Shown: one piece after another, positions 22,439-33,124 of the stretch
Position numbering within the stretch: position 1 is the stretch's first letter
How the letters are laid out: each line of letters starts with the position of its first letter
DNA from: Blasia pusilla
Lineage: Eukaryota; Marchantiophyta; Marchantiopsida; Blasiales
Direction: 5' to 3'
Assembly (NCBI GenBank): GCA_050084515.1
Contig: CM114272.1
Span: 27,404,001 to 27,468,000, forward strand
DNA length: 64,000 nucleotides
Notes under the pieces: model-generated
The model's database searches: none
Told to the model about the DNA's origin: nothing
The model's input: the letters and a program-made list of their open reading frames with translations, nothing else
Program-made: the position numbers and the translations under genes

Positions 22439-22524
22439 AAGAAGATAGGTTGGGGCTTGATCTATTTACCATTTACCATCTAAGAAGACAGGTTGGGAGG
22501 CTTGATCTATTTACCATTTATCAT
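22439..22524 (+). repeat. Two mini-units: RT snippet joined to LINE tail
   Basis: Each unit has about 18 bp from the ORF2 thumb region (AAGAAGACAGGTTGGGAG or close) joined directly to CTTGATCTATTTACC and tail. The units are about 41 and 45 bp long. They look like extreme internal deletions or template switches. Confidence 0.7.
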
Positions 22525-22708
22525 AGTCTAAGCCAGCCTCCTGATTGAAGCCTTTTGCCACCAGACGTGCCTTGTTCTTCAAGATCTCATTCTTTGGTCC
22601 CCTTTTTATTCTAAAGACCCATTTGCAACCAATGGTCTTTCTACCAGGTCGCAAATCTACAAACTCCCATGTCTCATTTTTCTCTAATGAGACCTTTTCT
22701 TCTGCCAC
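22511..22708 (-). pseudogene. Copia 2 reverse transcriptase start
   Basis: VSLEKNETWEFVDL, GCKWVFRIKRGP and KARLVAKGFNQEAGLDYD are copia RT N-terminal motifs. The reading enters the LINE tail after LDYD. Upstream, a single TAG separates it from a linker (EEGVVEPNSLSEAM). Confidence 0.8.
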
Positions 22709-22891
22709 AGCTTGCTCCCACTATTTTGAATCATTCTTGCTCATAGCCTCACTCAAAGAGTTGGGCTCTACAACTCCTTCTTCAATAGCATGAGCTTCAT
22801 TTATCCCCAACATTTCTAGAGGTTTGGAAAATTTTCCAGATCTACTTTGCTCTGAGATCTCTAATCACTCCCTCTGTGGACTCATGTGCCT

Positions 22892-23644
22892 CTATAACTT
22901 GCTTGGCTGCACTTCTCGTTTGTACACCTTCATAGGCTGACCATTTTCAACATGATCTTCCTCTCTCACACCTTGGGTGCAAGTATCTAATCCTCCACTA
23001 CATTCTGCAAGTGTATCCTTTGATACTTCCTCCTTATCAACATCTTGATGTGAGTTTGACACTACAGGGATGATTACAAGAGTGAAAACAGAAGTGATTA
23101 CTGGCACCACTCTAGTGACCATTGACTCTTTGAGCTCAGAGTCTTTCCAAAAGCTCTTCTCATCAAAAGTCACATCATTGCTTCGAATTGCCTTGCAGGT
23201 TCTAGGATTATACAACATGTATCCTTTCAGCCCTTCTTCATTCCCAACAAATATGTACTTATCATCCTTTGCATCTAGTTTTCTCCTTTGTGTATCAGGA
23301 GTGAGGGCATAGCCAACACAACCAAACACTTTCAATCTAGAAATGTCAGGTTTCTTACCAGACGAGCACTCTTTTGGAGTTACATTCTTCAAGGCCATTG
23401 TGGGAATGATGTTCCTCAGATAATTCGCTGTCATGATAGTTGCTCCCCAGAATTCGTGACCAAGCTTGGCATGTTGCAACATGCTCAAGGCTTTCTCTTG
23501 CAAGGTTCTATTCAACCTTTCAGCTACTCCATTTTGGTGGGGGCTGTCATGTACCGTAACATCTTTTAATATCCCCTTGGTTGAGAGATATGCTTGAAAG
23601 TCTTTACTTGTATATACTCCTCCTTTTTCCACTTCTTTGGACAA
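22892..23644 (-). pseudogene. Copia 2 integrase, C-terminal part
   Basis: 250 codons: HDSPHQNGVAERLNRTLQEK (catalytic Glu), LGHEFWGATIMTANYLRN, LKVFGCVGYAL and the YIFVGNEEGLKGYMLYNP strand, then a long acidic linker. The first two catalytic Asp of integrase are in the deleted part. Confidence 0.85.
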
Positions 23645-23769
23645 TTGCGATCAAGATGTCCCTTCTCTGCACAAACGTAACAGGTTCTGGTCTCTTTCCA
23701 CTTCATACTCCATTTGTTTCTCTTGAGGGCTGGTTGGTCGAGTTTTTGGGCATACTGAGTTTGAGACAC
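23566..23769 (-). pseudogene. Copia 2 gag zinc knuckle
   Basis: CYVCAEKGHLDRNCPKKWK is a C-x2-C-x4-H-x4-C knuckle. Shortly after it the sequence passes into integrase, so roughly 1 kb encoding protease and the integrase front was lost. Confidence 0.75.
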
Positions 23770-24869
23770 GACTCATCAAGAGTGCTCACCCGGATTGTTA
23801 CTCCTTTTATCACCCGGGCTGTCTAAAGACACGCTTGCTTGTCGGAGGACTACCGCATGCTCACCTCGAGGTTGATACAGTGCACAACCCTTATGTTGCT
23901 CTTGATGCACTCATCTGCTCGTCACTATTGTAAATGGTAAATGGTAAAAGATCAAGCCCGTGGGACCCAAAGGGTTAAAAGGCTGAAAAACACATTACAA
24001 GTCATTCATTCACTGACCCTGAAAAAGATCATTAAGACCTTCTCCTAGCTACAACTTAGAACACTTGAGTGATGAATAATGACGTCCCTAATATAACAAC
24101 CTAAATCATACGGCACTTGCTGTAGTAAAAATAGAAATTCTCCACATCTATTTTATGAGCTAGTCTAATCTCTTCATACCTTGGACATGTAACAAACACA
24201 TGCTCTTCATCCTCAATATTTTCTCCGTCACATAACCTACAAATTCGTTCACTTCAATCAATTTTAAACCATCGTCCTTCCTCAATTCCTAGCCTATGTG
24301 ACCCAGTTCTATGACGTGCGATAATATGTCGTAAGAACGTGGAGATCCCCGCAAGTAGGTATCCTTGTTCACAATATACAAGCATAGGATTAACATGAAG
24401 TTGATAAAACTCCATTTTGGTGCCTCGATTGATCCAAATGATGTTGAGAGATTGCTTCTGTAGATGCTCACGGAGGGCCATCGGTTTCAAGTCCCAATCG
24501 CGTTCGCCACATTCCACTTTGAAGACCAAGTCACCACATCCGCCATCCACCCTATGGAACGCGTGTGGCTCGCAAAGCTTGATGAGGAGGCGAGAAACAT
24601 CAAGAGATCTCACCCTTGCGATGTAAGTGATGGTCAAGTAAAGAGCTTGACTTCTAGAGAGGAAAAACATTTCCGCAAGAAGAATAGCATACTGAGTTTG
24701 GTTTCTTACACCCAATTCTTCTTGTAGAAAAATCTTTTGCACTCTTTCCACGCGCCCCAACCTGTCTTCTACAACTAGGGCCCCAAACTTGGATCCCATA
24801 TAAGACCACCGGCAACACTAAGCTCCTAAATAAGAATTTCCTTAGACTCCAAGACAAAAGATAAGCTCT

Positions 24870-25412
24870 TCAACACCGGTTTAAAAATGAATATAGAGCT
24901 TTGTAACCAGCTTCTACTCTCTTTTGCACGCAAAGTGCCCAACTATAGTCATGAGAGAAATCGATGCCTAGATATTTGTAACTCTTCACTTGTTCTAATT
25001 GTAGACCTTTGTAAAAGAACGAAAACTTGGATCTAGTACCCACTATAATGACTTTAGACTTCTCCATATTAACCTCCATCTGATTCTGAGTACAAAACCT
25101 TGCCAAAGTGTCGAGGTGTTTTTGTAAACTAATGTCATCACGTGCTAGTAATATGATATCATGTGCATACAATAGAGCTTTGATGACAAAGTCCCCAAGC
25201 TTGACCCCTTCACTATCACATTCCTCCAACCACTTTTCGATATCATCTATGAAAACTCCAAAAAGTGTAGGGGAGAGAGGGCAACCTTGAATGACTCCAA
25301 TGGTGCTCAAGATCTCTTGAGTTTGTGAACCTTTGATCTTGGCCCGAACGGAATGGTATAACGTGGCCACGGCTGCTAGGAGATTTTGTGGAACTCCAAT
25401 GGCCTTTCCCAT
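24870..25412 (-). pseudogene. LINE RT palm and thumb frame (YAHD)
   Basis: 180 codons from MGKAIGVPQNLLAAVATLYH through GVIQGCPLSPTLFGVFIDD and YAHD to KALYSFLNRC. It is continuous after the shared 7-bp deletion near 25404. The catalytic His makes it inactive by family knowledge. Confidence 0.75.
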
Positions 25413-25433
25413 AAGAGCTTGCGAGGTACAGTA

Positions 25434-26099
25434 TCAAAAGCTTTTCTTGAAATCGATGAAGCCGCAAAACAAAGCTTTTCCATTGCCCTTAGATTTCTCC
25501 CATAAAACACGCAAGGCCAAGATATGATCGATGGTGTTGTAAGACCGTACTACTAACCGTCGCCAAAATGATTTGGGGTCCTCATGCAGCTCCCTTGTCA
25601 AGGACTCTTGTTTTCGCCGCAAGAAAGCTCGTTTCTTAGATTTCACCAAGTTTTTGTAAAGGCTCGTCATAATAAGCCGACTTGGGATATCCAAAGATTT
25701 ATCAGCTGCTCGTGCCCTTGCTTGCTTGCATTCAGAGTCAAACCACGCATTACAAGGCAGCCTCCTAGCACTTCTATCCCTATGGCGCGAAAAGAACTTA
25801 GATGCACTGTTTTTGAGCAATTCCGTTAGTTGCATACTTGCCGTGTTTGGATCAGGGCTCCATACAATGCAAGTCAAGTGTTCTTGTAAATGTAGCATAT
25901 AAAGATCTTTTTTTCCAGGATCTAAGCGAAACTGGGGAGAAGCTAACAATAAGATCCCCCAACCAAACCAAGACGTAGCCAATGATATTGACCCCCGATA
26001 TCTTGATCTTCTAGATGAATGAGAGGTAGAAATTGAGACCTGATGAAAGTAGCAATACCGCCATAACCCCTTCTTGCCCGTTGCCTTCTCTGATTCCAT
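25434..26099 (-). pseudogene. LINE endonuclease/RT deletion-fusion frame
   Basis: 221 codons spanning both internal deletions. Its first 50 residues are out of frame with the endonuclease. The linker and pre-RT residues (RDRSARRLPCNAWFDSECKQ) then run into YNTIDHILALRVLW and FCGFIDFKKSF. Confidence 0.7.
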
Positions 26100-26325
26100 G
26101 TCGATCCTACCAAAGTAAACCCTTGCATCTCTGCAATAGTATTGCTCTTATGTTCCCAAGTCTCTACACTATTAATAATATCTGCCATCTCCCAAATTGG
26201 TAGAGCACTCACATACTTAATTGTTGAAAGGCCTCGTATATTCCACATCAACACTCTCAGTTTCTTGGATTGCTAGGTTGATAACTCTCTTTTTCTTTGG
26301 GTAACAATTGCTCGCCCATCACGTT

Positions 26326-26675
26326 TAGGACGATGGTTTAAAATTGATAGAAGTGAACGAATTTGTAGGTTATGTGCCGGAGAAAATATTGAAGATGAAG
26401 AGCATGTGTTTGTTACATGTTCAAGGTATGAAGAAATTAGACTAGCTCATAAAATAGATGTGGAGAATTTCTATTCTTTACTACAGCTAGTGCCTCATGA
26501 TTTAGGTTGTTATCTTAGGGACGTCATCATTCATCGCTCAAGTGCTCTAGGGTGTAGCTAGGAGAAGGTCTTAAGGATCTTTTTCATGGTCAGTGAATGA
26601 ATGACTTGTAATGTGTTTTTCAGCCTTTTGACCCTTTGGGTCCCACGGGCTTGATCTATTTACCATTTACCATTT
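26326..26675 (+). mobile_element. LINE 3' fragment
   Basis: It starts at GRWFKIDRSERICRLC of ORF2 and runs through the knuckle, stop and 3' UTR to a tail at 26675. It meets the minus copy head to head with no spacer. Confidence 0.82.
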
Positions 26676-27586
26676 ATTATGACGAGCCTTTACAAATACT
26701 TGGTGAAATCTAAGAAACTAGCTTTCTTATGGGGGAAGCAAGAGTCCTTGACAAGGGAGCTACATGACGACCCCAAATCATTTTTGAGACGATTAGTAGT
26801 ACGGTCTTCAAGACCTACTCTTGATCCCAAGTCTTTGATATCTTTTGCCGAAAAGCTCTATTTCTTCCCCGATGCTACGTCTATGCCACGTTGTGAAGGA
26901 ATACCTGGCTTATTCTCTGAAGGAGAGGTGATGACTCAACTAAGAAGATTAGCAAATGATAAATGTGAGGATTTAGATGGTCTTTCTATTGAACTTTTCA
27001 AGTGGGGAGGAGATTCGATTGGACCGATCCTCACCAAAGTATTGGGTGATGCTACTATCTATGGTTTTCCTTCAACCTGGTCGCTACGGGAGATTGTTCC
27101 TATTCACAAATCAGGAAGGAAGGAAGGACTTGGTAACAAACTATCGTACTATCATGGTGGGTAGTGTTTTTGCCAAGTTGTTTGGGAAATTGGTGGAGTC
27201 GAAGTTGAGCACATGGACAGAGACTTTCCAAAAGAGAGCACGGGTCCAAGCTGGTTTTCGTCCAACATACAACACCATCGATCATATCTTGGCCTTGCGT
27301 GTTTTATGGGAGAAATCTAAGGGCAATGGAAAAGCTTTGTTTTGCGGCTTCATCGATTTCAAGAAAAGCTTTTGATACTGTACCTCATAAGCTCTTATGG
27401 GAAAGGCTCCAAGCCATTGGAGTACCACCAAATCTCCTAGCAGCCGTGGCCACGTTATACCATTCCGTTCGGATTAAGATCAAAGGTTCATAAACTCAAG
27501 AGATCTTGAGCACCATTGGAGTCATTCAAGGTTGCCCTCTCTCCCCTACACCTTGCACTTTGGCAAGGTTTTGTACCCAGAATCAG
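26676..27586 (+). mobile_element. LINE RT fragment without tail
   Basis: It begins directly after the preceding tail at MTSLYKYLVKSKK and runs to GVIQGCPLSPT at about 27549. A 37-bp RT piece from further downstream (TLARFCTQNQ) follows, and then ORF1 sequence of the next copy. It has the extra A at 27361 but not the 7-bp deletion found in its relatives. Confidence 0.78.
26679..27164 (+). pseudogene. LINE RT N-terminal frame
   Basis: 161 codons from MTSLYKYLVKSKK to IVPIHKSGRKEGLGNKLS. A GGAA duplication in AAGGAAGGAAGGAC shifts the frame just before TNYRTIMVGS. Confidence 0.7.
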
Positions 27587-27998
27587 AAAGGAGCTTGCAA
27601 AGGTCAAAGAGGCTCAAGAAGCAGGTTTTATTGCTTATCTACGTGATGGTCGAGCAATTGTTACCCAGAGAAAAAGAGAGTTATCAACCTAGCAATCCAA
27701 GAAGCTGAGAGTGTTGATGTGGAATATACGAGGCCTTTCAACAACAAAGTATGTGAGTGCTCTACCAATTTGGGAGATGGCAGATATTATCAATATTGTA
27801 GAGACTTGGGAACATGAGAGCAATACTATTGCAGAGATGCAAGGGTTTACTTTGGTAGGATCGACATAGAATCAAAGAAGGCAACGGGCAGGAAGGGGTT
27901 ATGGCGGTATTGCTACTTTCATCAGGTCTCAATTTCTATCTCTCATTCATCTAGAAGATCAAGATATCGAGGGTCAATATCATTGGCTACGTCTTGGT

Positions 27999-28433
27999 TT
28001 GGTTGGGGGATCTTATTGTTATTTGGCAGTTTGTTATTTTGCACCACTCTCCATGCCTATCTACTCAACACGCACTCACAATCGAAGTCAACCGTTCCAT
28101 CGACTTATTGGGGATGTTCTCAAATATCAAAGCAAAGGTGAAGTCTTTCTAGTTGGAGATTTCAATGCTCGCACACGTACTGCTCAATTTACCCAATTCA
28201 GTGATTCCTTGATTTCTCCTCTTCTCGAAGAATATGAGGATGGTTTATGGTCTAGAATCTCTTCAGATCTTTCTACAAATCCTTTGACAGAGTATTTTTT
28301 AACCTTTGGAGCCACTTGTAATTTGAAAGTTCTTAATGGAACCTCTCATTTTCCCAACTCTCACTCCAATACGTGTTTTCTCCTCTCTCGGGCGCTTAGC
28401 ACCATCGATTATCTTCTGTCCCTCGCCCGATAG
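27999..28433 (+). pseudogene. LINE endonuclease fragment, composite copy 2
   Basis: 144 codons with GGSYCYLAVCYFAPLS, VLKYQSKGEVFLVGDFNAR and GATCNLKVLNGTSHFPNSHS. The upstream part (27715-27998) is in another frame and has a stop where GSTWNQ should be. The IDY and SDH motifs follow after further frameshifts. Confidence 0.72.
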
Positions 28434-29058
28434 CTCTCTTATCTCTACATTTGATATTCTAGAACCTCATCTGCATCGGATCATGCACCTCTCTTGTTTA
28501 CTCTCTCACCGTCAAAGGAAATTCCTCTATCGACATGTCAATCTATTTTAGCTTCTCCCAAGTTTCGCTTAGATCCGGTAAAAAAATCTTTATATGCTAC
28601 ATTTACAAGAACACTTGATTCGCATTGTATGGAGCCCCGATCCAAACACGGCAAGTATGCAACTAACGGAATTGCTCAAAAATAGTGCATCTAAGTTCTT
28701 TCGCGCTTTGGGATAGAAGTGCTAGGAGGCTGCCTTGTAATGCGTGGTTTGACTCGAATGCAAGCAAGCAAGGGCACGAGCGGTGATAAATCTTTGGATA
28801 TCCCAAGTCGGCTTATTATGACGAGCCTTTACAAATACTTGGTGAAATCTAAGAAACGAGCTTTCTTGGCGAAAACAAGAGTCTTGACAAGGGAGTGCAT
28901 GAGGACCCCAAATCATTTTGCGACGGTTAGTAGTACGGTCTTCAAAACCTATTCTTGATCCCAAGTCTTTGATATCTTTTGCGAAAAGCTCTATTTCTTC
29001 CCGATGCTACGTCTATGCCACGTTGTGAAGGAATACCGGCTTATTCTCTCAAGGAGAG

Positions 29059-29376
29059 GTGATGACTCAACTAAGAAGATTGGCAAATGGTAAATGTGAG
29101 GATTTGGATGGTCTTTCTATTGAACTTTTCAAGTGGGGAGGAGATTGTATTGGACCGATCCTCACCAAATTATTAGGTGATGCTACTATCTATGGTTCTC
29201 CTTCAACCTGGTCGCTACAGGAGATTGTTCCTATTCACAAATCAGGAAGGAAGGACTTGGTAACAAACTATCGCACTATCATGGTGGGTAGTGTTTTTGC
29301 CAAGTTGTTTGGGAAATTGGTGGAGTCGAAGTTGAGCACATGGACAGAGTCTTTCCAAAAGAGAGCACGGGTTTAA
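29059..29376 (+). pseudogene. LINE RT N-terminal frame, composite copy 2
   Basis: 105 codons, MTQLRRLANGKCEDLDGLSI to TESFQKRARV. A TAA replaces the Gln codon of VQAGFRP. Confidence 0.7.
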
Positions 29377-29523
29377 GCTGGTTTTCGTCCAACATACAAC
29401 ACCATCGACCATATCTTGGCCTTGCATGTTTTATGGGATAAATCTAATGGCAATGGAAAAGCTTTGTTTTGCGGCTTCATCGATTTCAAGAAAAGCTTTT
29501 GATACTGTACCTCGCAAGCTCTT

Positions 29524-30285
29524 ATGGGAAAGGCCATTGGAGTTCCACAAAATCTCCTAGCAGCCGTGGCCACGTTATACCATTCCGTTCGGGCCAAGAT
29601 CAAAGGTTCACAAACTCAAGAGATCTTGAGCACCATTGGAGTCATTCAAGGTTGCCCTCTCTCCCCTACACTTTTTGGAGTTTTCATAGATGATATCGAA
29701 AAGTGGTTGGAGGAATGTGATAGTGAAGGGGTCAAGCTTGGGGACTTTGTCATCAAAGCTCTATTGTATGCACATGATATCATATTACTAGCACGTGATG
29801 ACATTAGTTTACAAAAACACCTCGACACTTTGGCAAGGTTTTGTACCCAGAATCAGATGGAGGTTAATATGGAGAAGTCTAAAGTCATTATAGTGGGTAC
29901 TAGATCCAAGTTCTCGTTCTTTTACAAAGGTCTACAATTAGAACAAGTGAAAAGTTACAAATATTTAGGCATCGATTTCTCTCATGACTATAGTTGGGCA
30001 CTTTGCGTGCAAAAGAGAGTAGAAGCTAGTTACAAAGCTCTATATTCAATTTTAAATCGGTGTAGAAGAGCTCATCTTGTGTCTTGGAGTCTTAGGAAAT
30101 TCTTATTTAGGAGCTTAGTGTTGCCGATGATCTTATATGACACCCAAATTTGGGGCCCTTGTTGTAAGAAGACAGGTTGGGAGCGCGTGGAAAGAGTGCA
30201 AAAGATCTTTCTACAAGAAGAATTGGGTGTAAGAAACCAAACTCCGTATGCTATTCTTCTTGCGAAAAAAGTTGTCTTCCTCTAG
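29524..30285 (+). pseudogene. LINE RT palm and thumb frame, composite copy 2 (YAHD)
   Basis: 253 codons from MGKAIGVPQNLLAAVATLYH through IQGCPLSPTLFGVFIDDIEK, YAHD and YKYLGIDFSHDYSWALCVQK to ILLAKKVVFL. It is one of the longest undisturbed RT frames in the window, but the catalytic Asp is His. It stops at the join to the inverted 5' region. Confidence 0.77.
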
Positions 30286-30900
30286 AACTAGAACTATCTT
30301 TCAACACTTTCTTCAGAACCTCTTGCGTTGCCTTCAACACTCGGATTTGAATATGTGCATGGTTTAATTGAGAAGTTTGCACCTTGAATTCTTGTCAAAG
30401 CTCTCTCAATTCGAGCAAGACGGATTGCACTAGATTCAAGATTTCGTCTTTGAGTAGTCATCATCTTATCGACTTCATTTGCATCTTAGAAAGTATAATC
30501 AAATCTCCAACACCACACAACTTCTGCTCTAGAAGTTGGTTGTGATTGCAATTTTGAGGTCTAGCGCGCCTCCTTATACTCCACGTTGCCTCCAAATTTC
30601 AGCTTCATATGACACTCCACCTCAAAGTTATGGCATCGGCAAGATTCAGATCTGAAATCCTCAAATTTACAAGAGCAGAAACTCAAATCTCTCACAAGTT
30701 CGTGTGTATAACTCGGTTGTGCTTGCAATTATGAGGGCTAGGGCACCTCCTTATACTCCACGTTGCCTCCAAATCTCAGCTTTATATGACACTCCACGTC
30801 AAAGTTATGGCCTCGGCAAGATTCAGATCTGAAATCCTCAAATTTACAAGAGTAGAAACTCAAATCTCTCACAACTTCGTGTGTATAACTCGGTTGTGCT
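30286..30900 (-). repeat. Inverted LINE 5' region with 177-bp monomers, composite copy 2
   Basis: Counterpart of 10747-11352. CAAGATTCAGATC landmarks at 30640 and 30817 are 177 bp apart. On the minus strand it holds the ORF1 start and, at 30397-30395, the same in-frame TGA as other copies. Confidence 0.8.
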
Positions 30901-31683
30901 TTGGGGATGTTCTCAAATATCAAAGCAAGGTGAAGTCTTTCTAGTTGAGATTTCAATGCTTCCACACGTCTTCGCCCAATTTACCCAATTCAGTGATTCC
31001 TTGATTTCTCCTCTTCTCGAAGAATATGAGGATGGTTTGTGGTCTAGAATCTCTTCAGATCTTTCTACAAATCCTTTGACATAGCATTTTTTAACCTTTG
31101 GAGCCACTTGTAATTTGAAAGTTCGAGTCATTTGATTGAAGGACTTTCGTTCAAATTTTGATGGACCCTTCGTGGAGTCGAAGTTGAGCGCATGGACAGA
31201 GACTTTCCAAAAGAGAGCACGGGTCCAAGCTGGTTTTCGTCCAACATACAACACCATCGACCATATCTTGGCCTTGCGTGTTTTATGGGAGAAATCTAAG
31301 GGCAATGGAAAAGCTTTGTTTTGCGGCTTCATCGATTTCAAGAAAAGCTTTTGATACTGTACCTCGCAAGCTCTTATGGGAAAGGTCATTGGAGTTCCAC
31401 AAAATCTCCTAGCAGCCGTGGCCACGTTATACCATTCCGTTCGGGCCAAGATCAAAGGTTCACAAACTCAAGAGATCTTGAGCACCATTGGAGTCATTCA
31501 AGGTTGCCCTCTCTCCCCTACACTTTTTGGAAGTTTCATAGATGATATCGAAAAAGTGGTTGGAGGAATGTGATAGTGAAGGGGTCAAGCTTGGGGACTT
31601 TGTCATCAAAGCTCTATTGTATGCACATGATATCATATTACTAGACGTGTGATGACATTAGTTTACAAAAACACCTCGACACT

Positions 31684-32751
31684 TTGGCAAGGTTTTGTAC
31701 CCAGAATCAGATGGAGGTTAATATGGAGAAGTCTAAAGTCATTATAGTGGGTACTAGATCCAAGTTCTCGTTCTTTTACAAAGGTCTACAATTAGAACAA
31801 GTGAAAAGTTACAAATATTTAGGCATCGATTTCTCTCATGACTATAGTTGGGCACTTTGCGTGCAAAAGAGAGTAGAAGCTAGTTACAAAGCTCTATATT
31901 CAATTTTAAATCGGTGTAGAAGAGCTCATCTTGTGTCTTGGAGTCTTAGGAAATTCTTATTTAGGAGCTTAGTGTTGCCGGTGATCTTATATGACACCCA
32001 AATTTGGGGCCCTTGTTGTAAGAAGACAAGTTGGGAGCGCGTGGAAAGAGTGCAAAAGATCTTTCTACAAGAAGAATTGGGTGTAAGAAACCAAACTCCG
32101 TATGCTATTCTTCTTGCGGAAACAGGTTGTCTTCCTCTAGAAGCTAAAGCTCTTTACTTGACCATCACTAACATCGCAAGGGTGAGATCTCTTGATGTTT
32201 CTCGCCTCCCTCATCAAGCTTTGCGAGCCACACGTTCCATAGGGTGGATGGCGGATGTGGTGACTTGGTCTTCAAAATGGAATGTGGCGGAACGCGATTG
32301 GGACTTGAAACCGATGGCCCTCCATGAGCATCTACAGAAGCAATCTCTCAACATCATTTGGAGCAGTTCGGGCACCAAAATGGAGTTTTATCAACTTCAT
32401 GTTAATCCTATGCTTGTATATTTTGAACAAGGATACCTACTTGCGGGGATCTCCACGTTCTTACGACATATTATCGCACGTCATAGAACTGGGTCACATA
32501 GGCTAGGAATTGAGGAAGGACGATGGTTTAAAATTGATAGAAGTGAACGAATTTGTAGGTTATGTGCCGGAGAAAATATTGAAGATGAAGAGCATGTGTT
32601 TGTTACATGTCCAAGGTATGGAGAAATAGGACTAGCTCATAAAATAGATGCGGAGAATTTCTATTCTTTACTACAGCAAGTGCCTTATGATTTAGGTTGT
32701 TATATTAGGGACGTCATCATTCATCGCTCAAGTGCTCTAGGGTATAGCTAG
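31684..32751 (+). pseudogene. LINE ORF2 thumb to C-terminus, 355-codon frame
   Basis: The longest LINE frame here. It runs from ARFCTQNQMEVNMEKSKVII through the thumb (YKYLGIDFSHDYSWALCVQK) and ERVQKIFLQEELG to the knuckle CRLCAGENIEDEEHVFVTC, and ends at the natural stop after SSALGYS. It begins just after the catalytic box, from which it is cut by a small indel near 31645. Confidence 0.77.
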
Positions 32752-33124
32752 GAGAAGGTCTTAAGGATCTTTTTCAGGGTCAGTCAATGAATGACTTGTA
32801 ATGTGTTTTTCAGCCTTTTGACCTTTTGGGTCCCACGGGCTTAATCTATTTACCATTTACCATTTATGTTGGACGAAAACCAGCTTGGACCCGTGCTCTC
32901 TTTTGGAAAGTCTCAATCCATGCGCTCAACTTCGACTCCACCAATTTCCCAAACAACTTGGCAAAAACACTACCCACCATGATAGTGCGATAGTTTGTTA
33001 CCAAGTCCTTCCTTCCTGATTTGTGAATATGAACAATCTCCCGTAGCGACCAGGTTGAAGGAAAACCATAGATAGCAGCATCACCCAATACTTTGGTGAG
33101 GATCGGACCAATACAATGTCCTCC

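Larger units (their letters stand above)
22525..23929 (-). mobile_element. Second copia element, internally deleted
   Basis: A different copia family from the one at 14608. Minus-strand order is gag zinc knuckle, integrase second half, linker and RT start. Protease and the first half of integrase are missing. It is cut on the right by a LINE tail at 23930 and on the left at AGLDYD of the RT, where a LINE tail joins. No LTRs are visible. 23770-23929 has no coding match. Confidence 0.82.
23930..26325 (-). mobile_element. LINE copy with two internal deletions
   Basis: Minus sense from ORF1 C-terminus/endonuclease start (NIRGLSTIKYVSAL near 26240) to the tail at 23930. One deletion joins GWGILLL of the endonuclease to ASPQFRLDPG of the linker. 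Another joins RLVVRS to YNTIDHIL of the RT. It carries the extra-A frameshift near 25440 and YAHD at 25158-25169. It meets a plus-strand copy head to head at 26326. Confidence 0.82.
27587..32866 (+). mobile_element. Chimeric LINE composite, copy 2
   Basis: It matches 8038-13305 block by block at an offset near 19.55 kb: ORF1 end, endonuclease, RT with YAHD at 29767-29778, inverted 5' region at about 30290-30900, endonuclease piece, the same odd spacer before TTCAAATTTTGATGGACCC, RT with YAHD at 31620-31631, and tail. Its 5' end is cut inside ORF1 and its flanks differ from copy 1. That fits retrotransposition of a chimeric transcript better than a segmental duplication. Confidence 0.85.
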
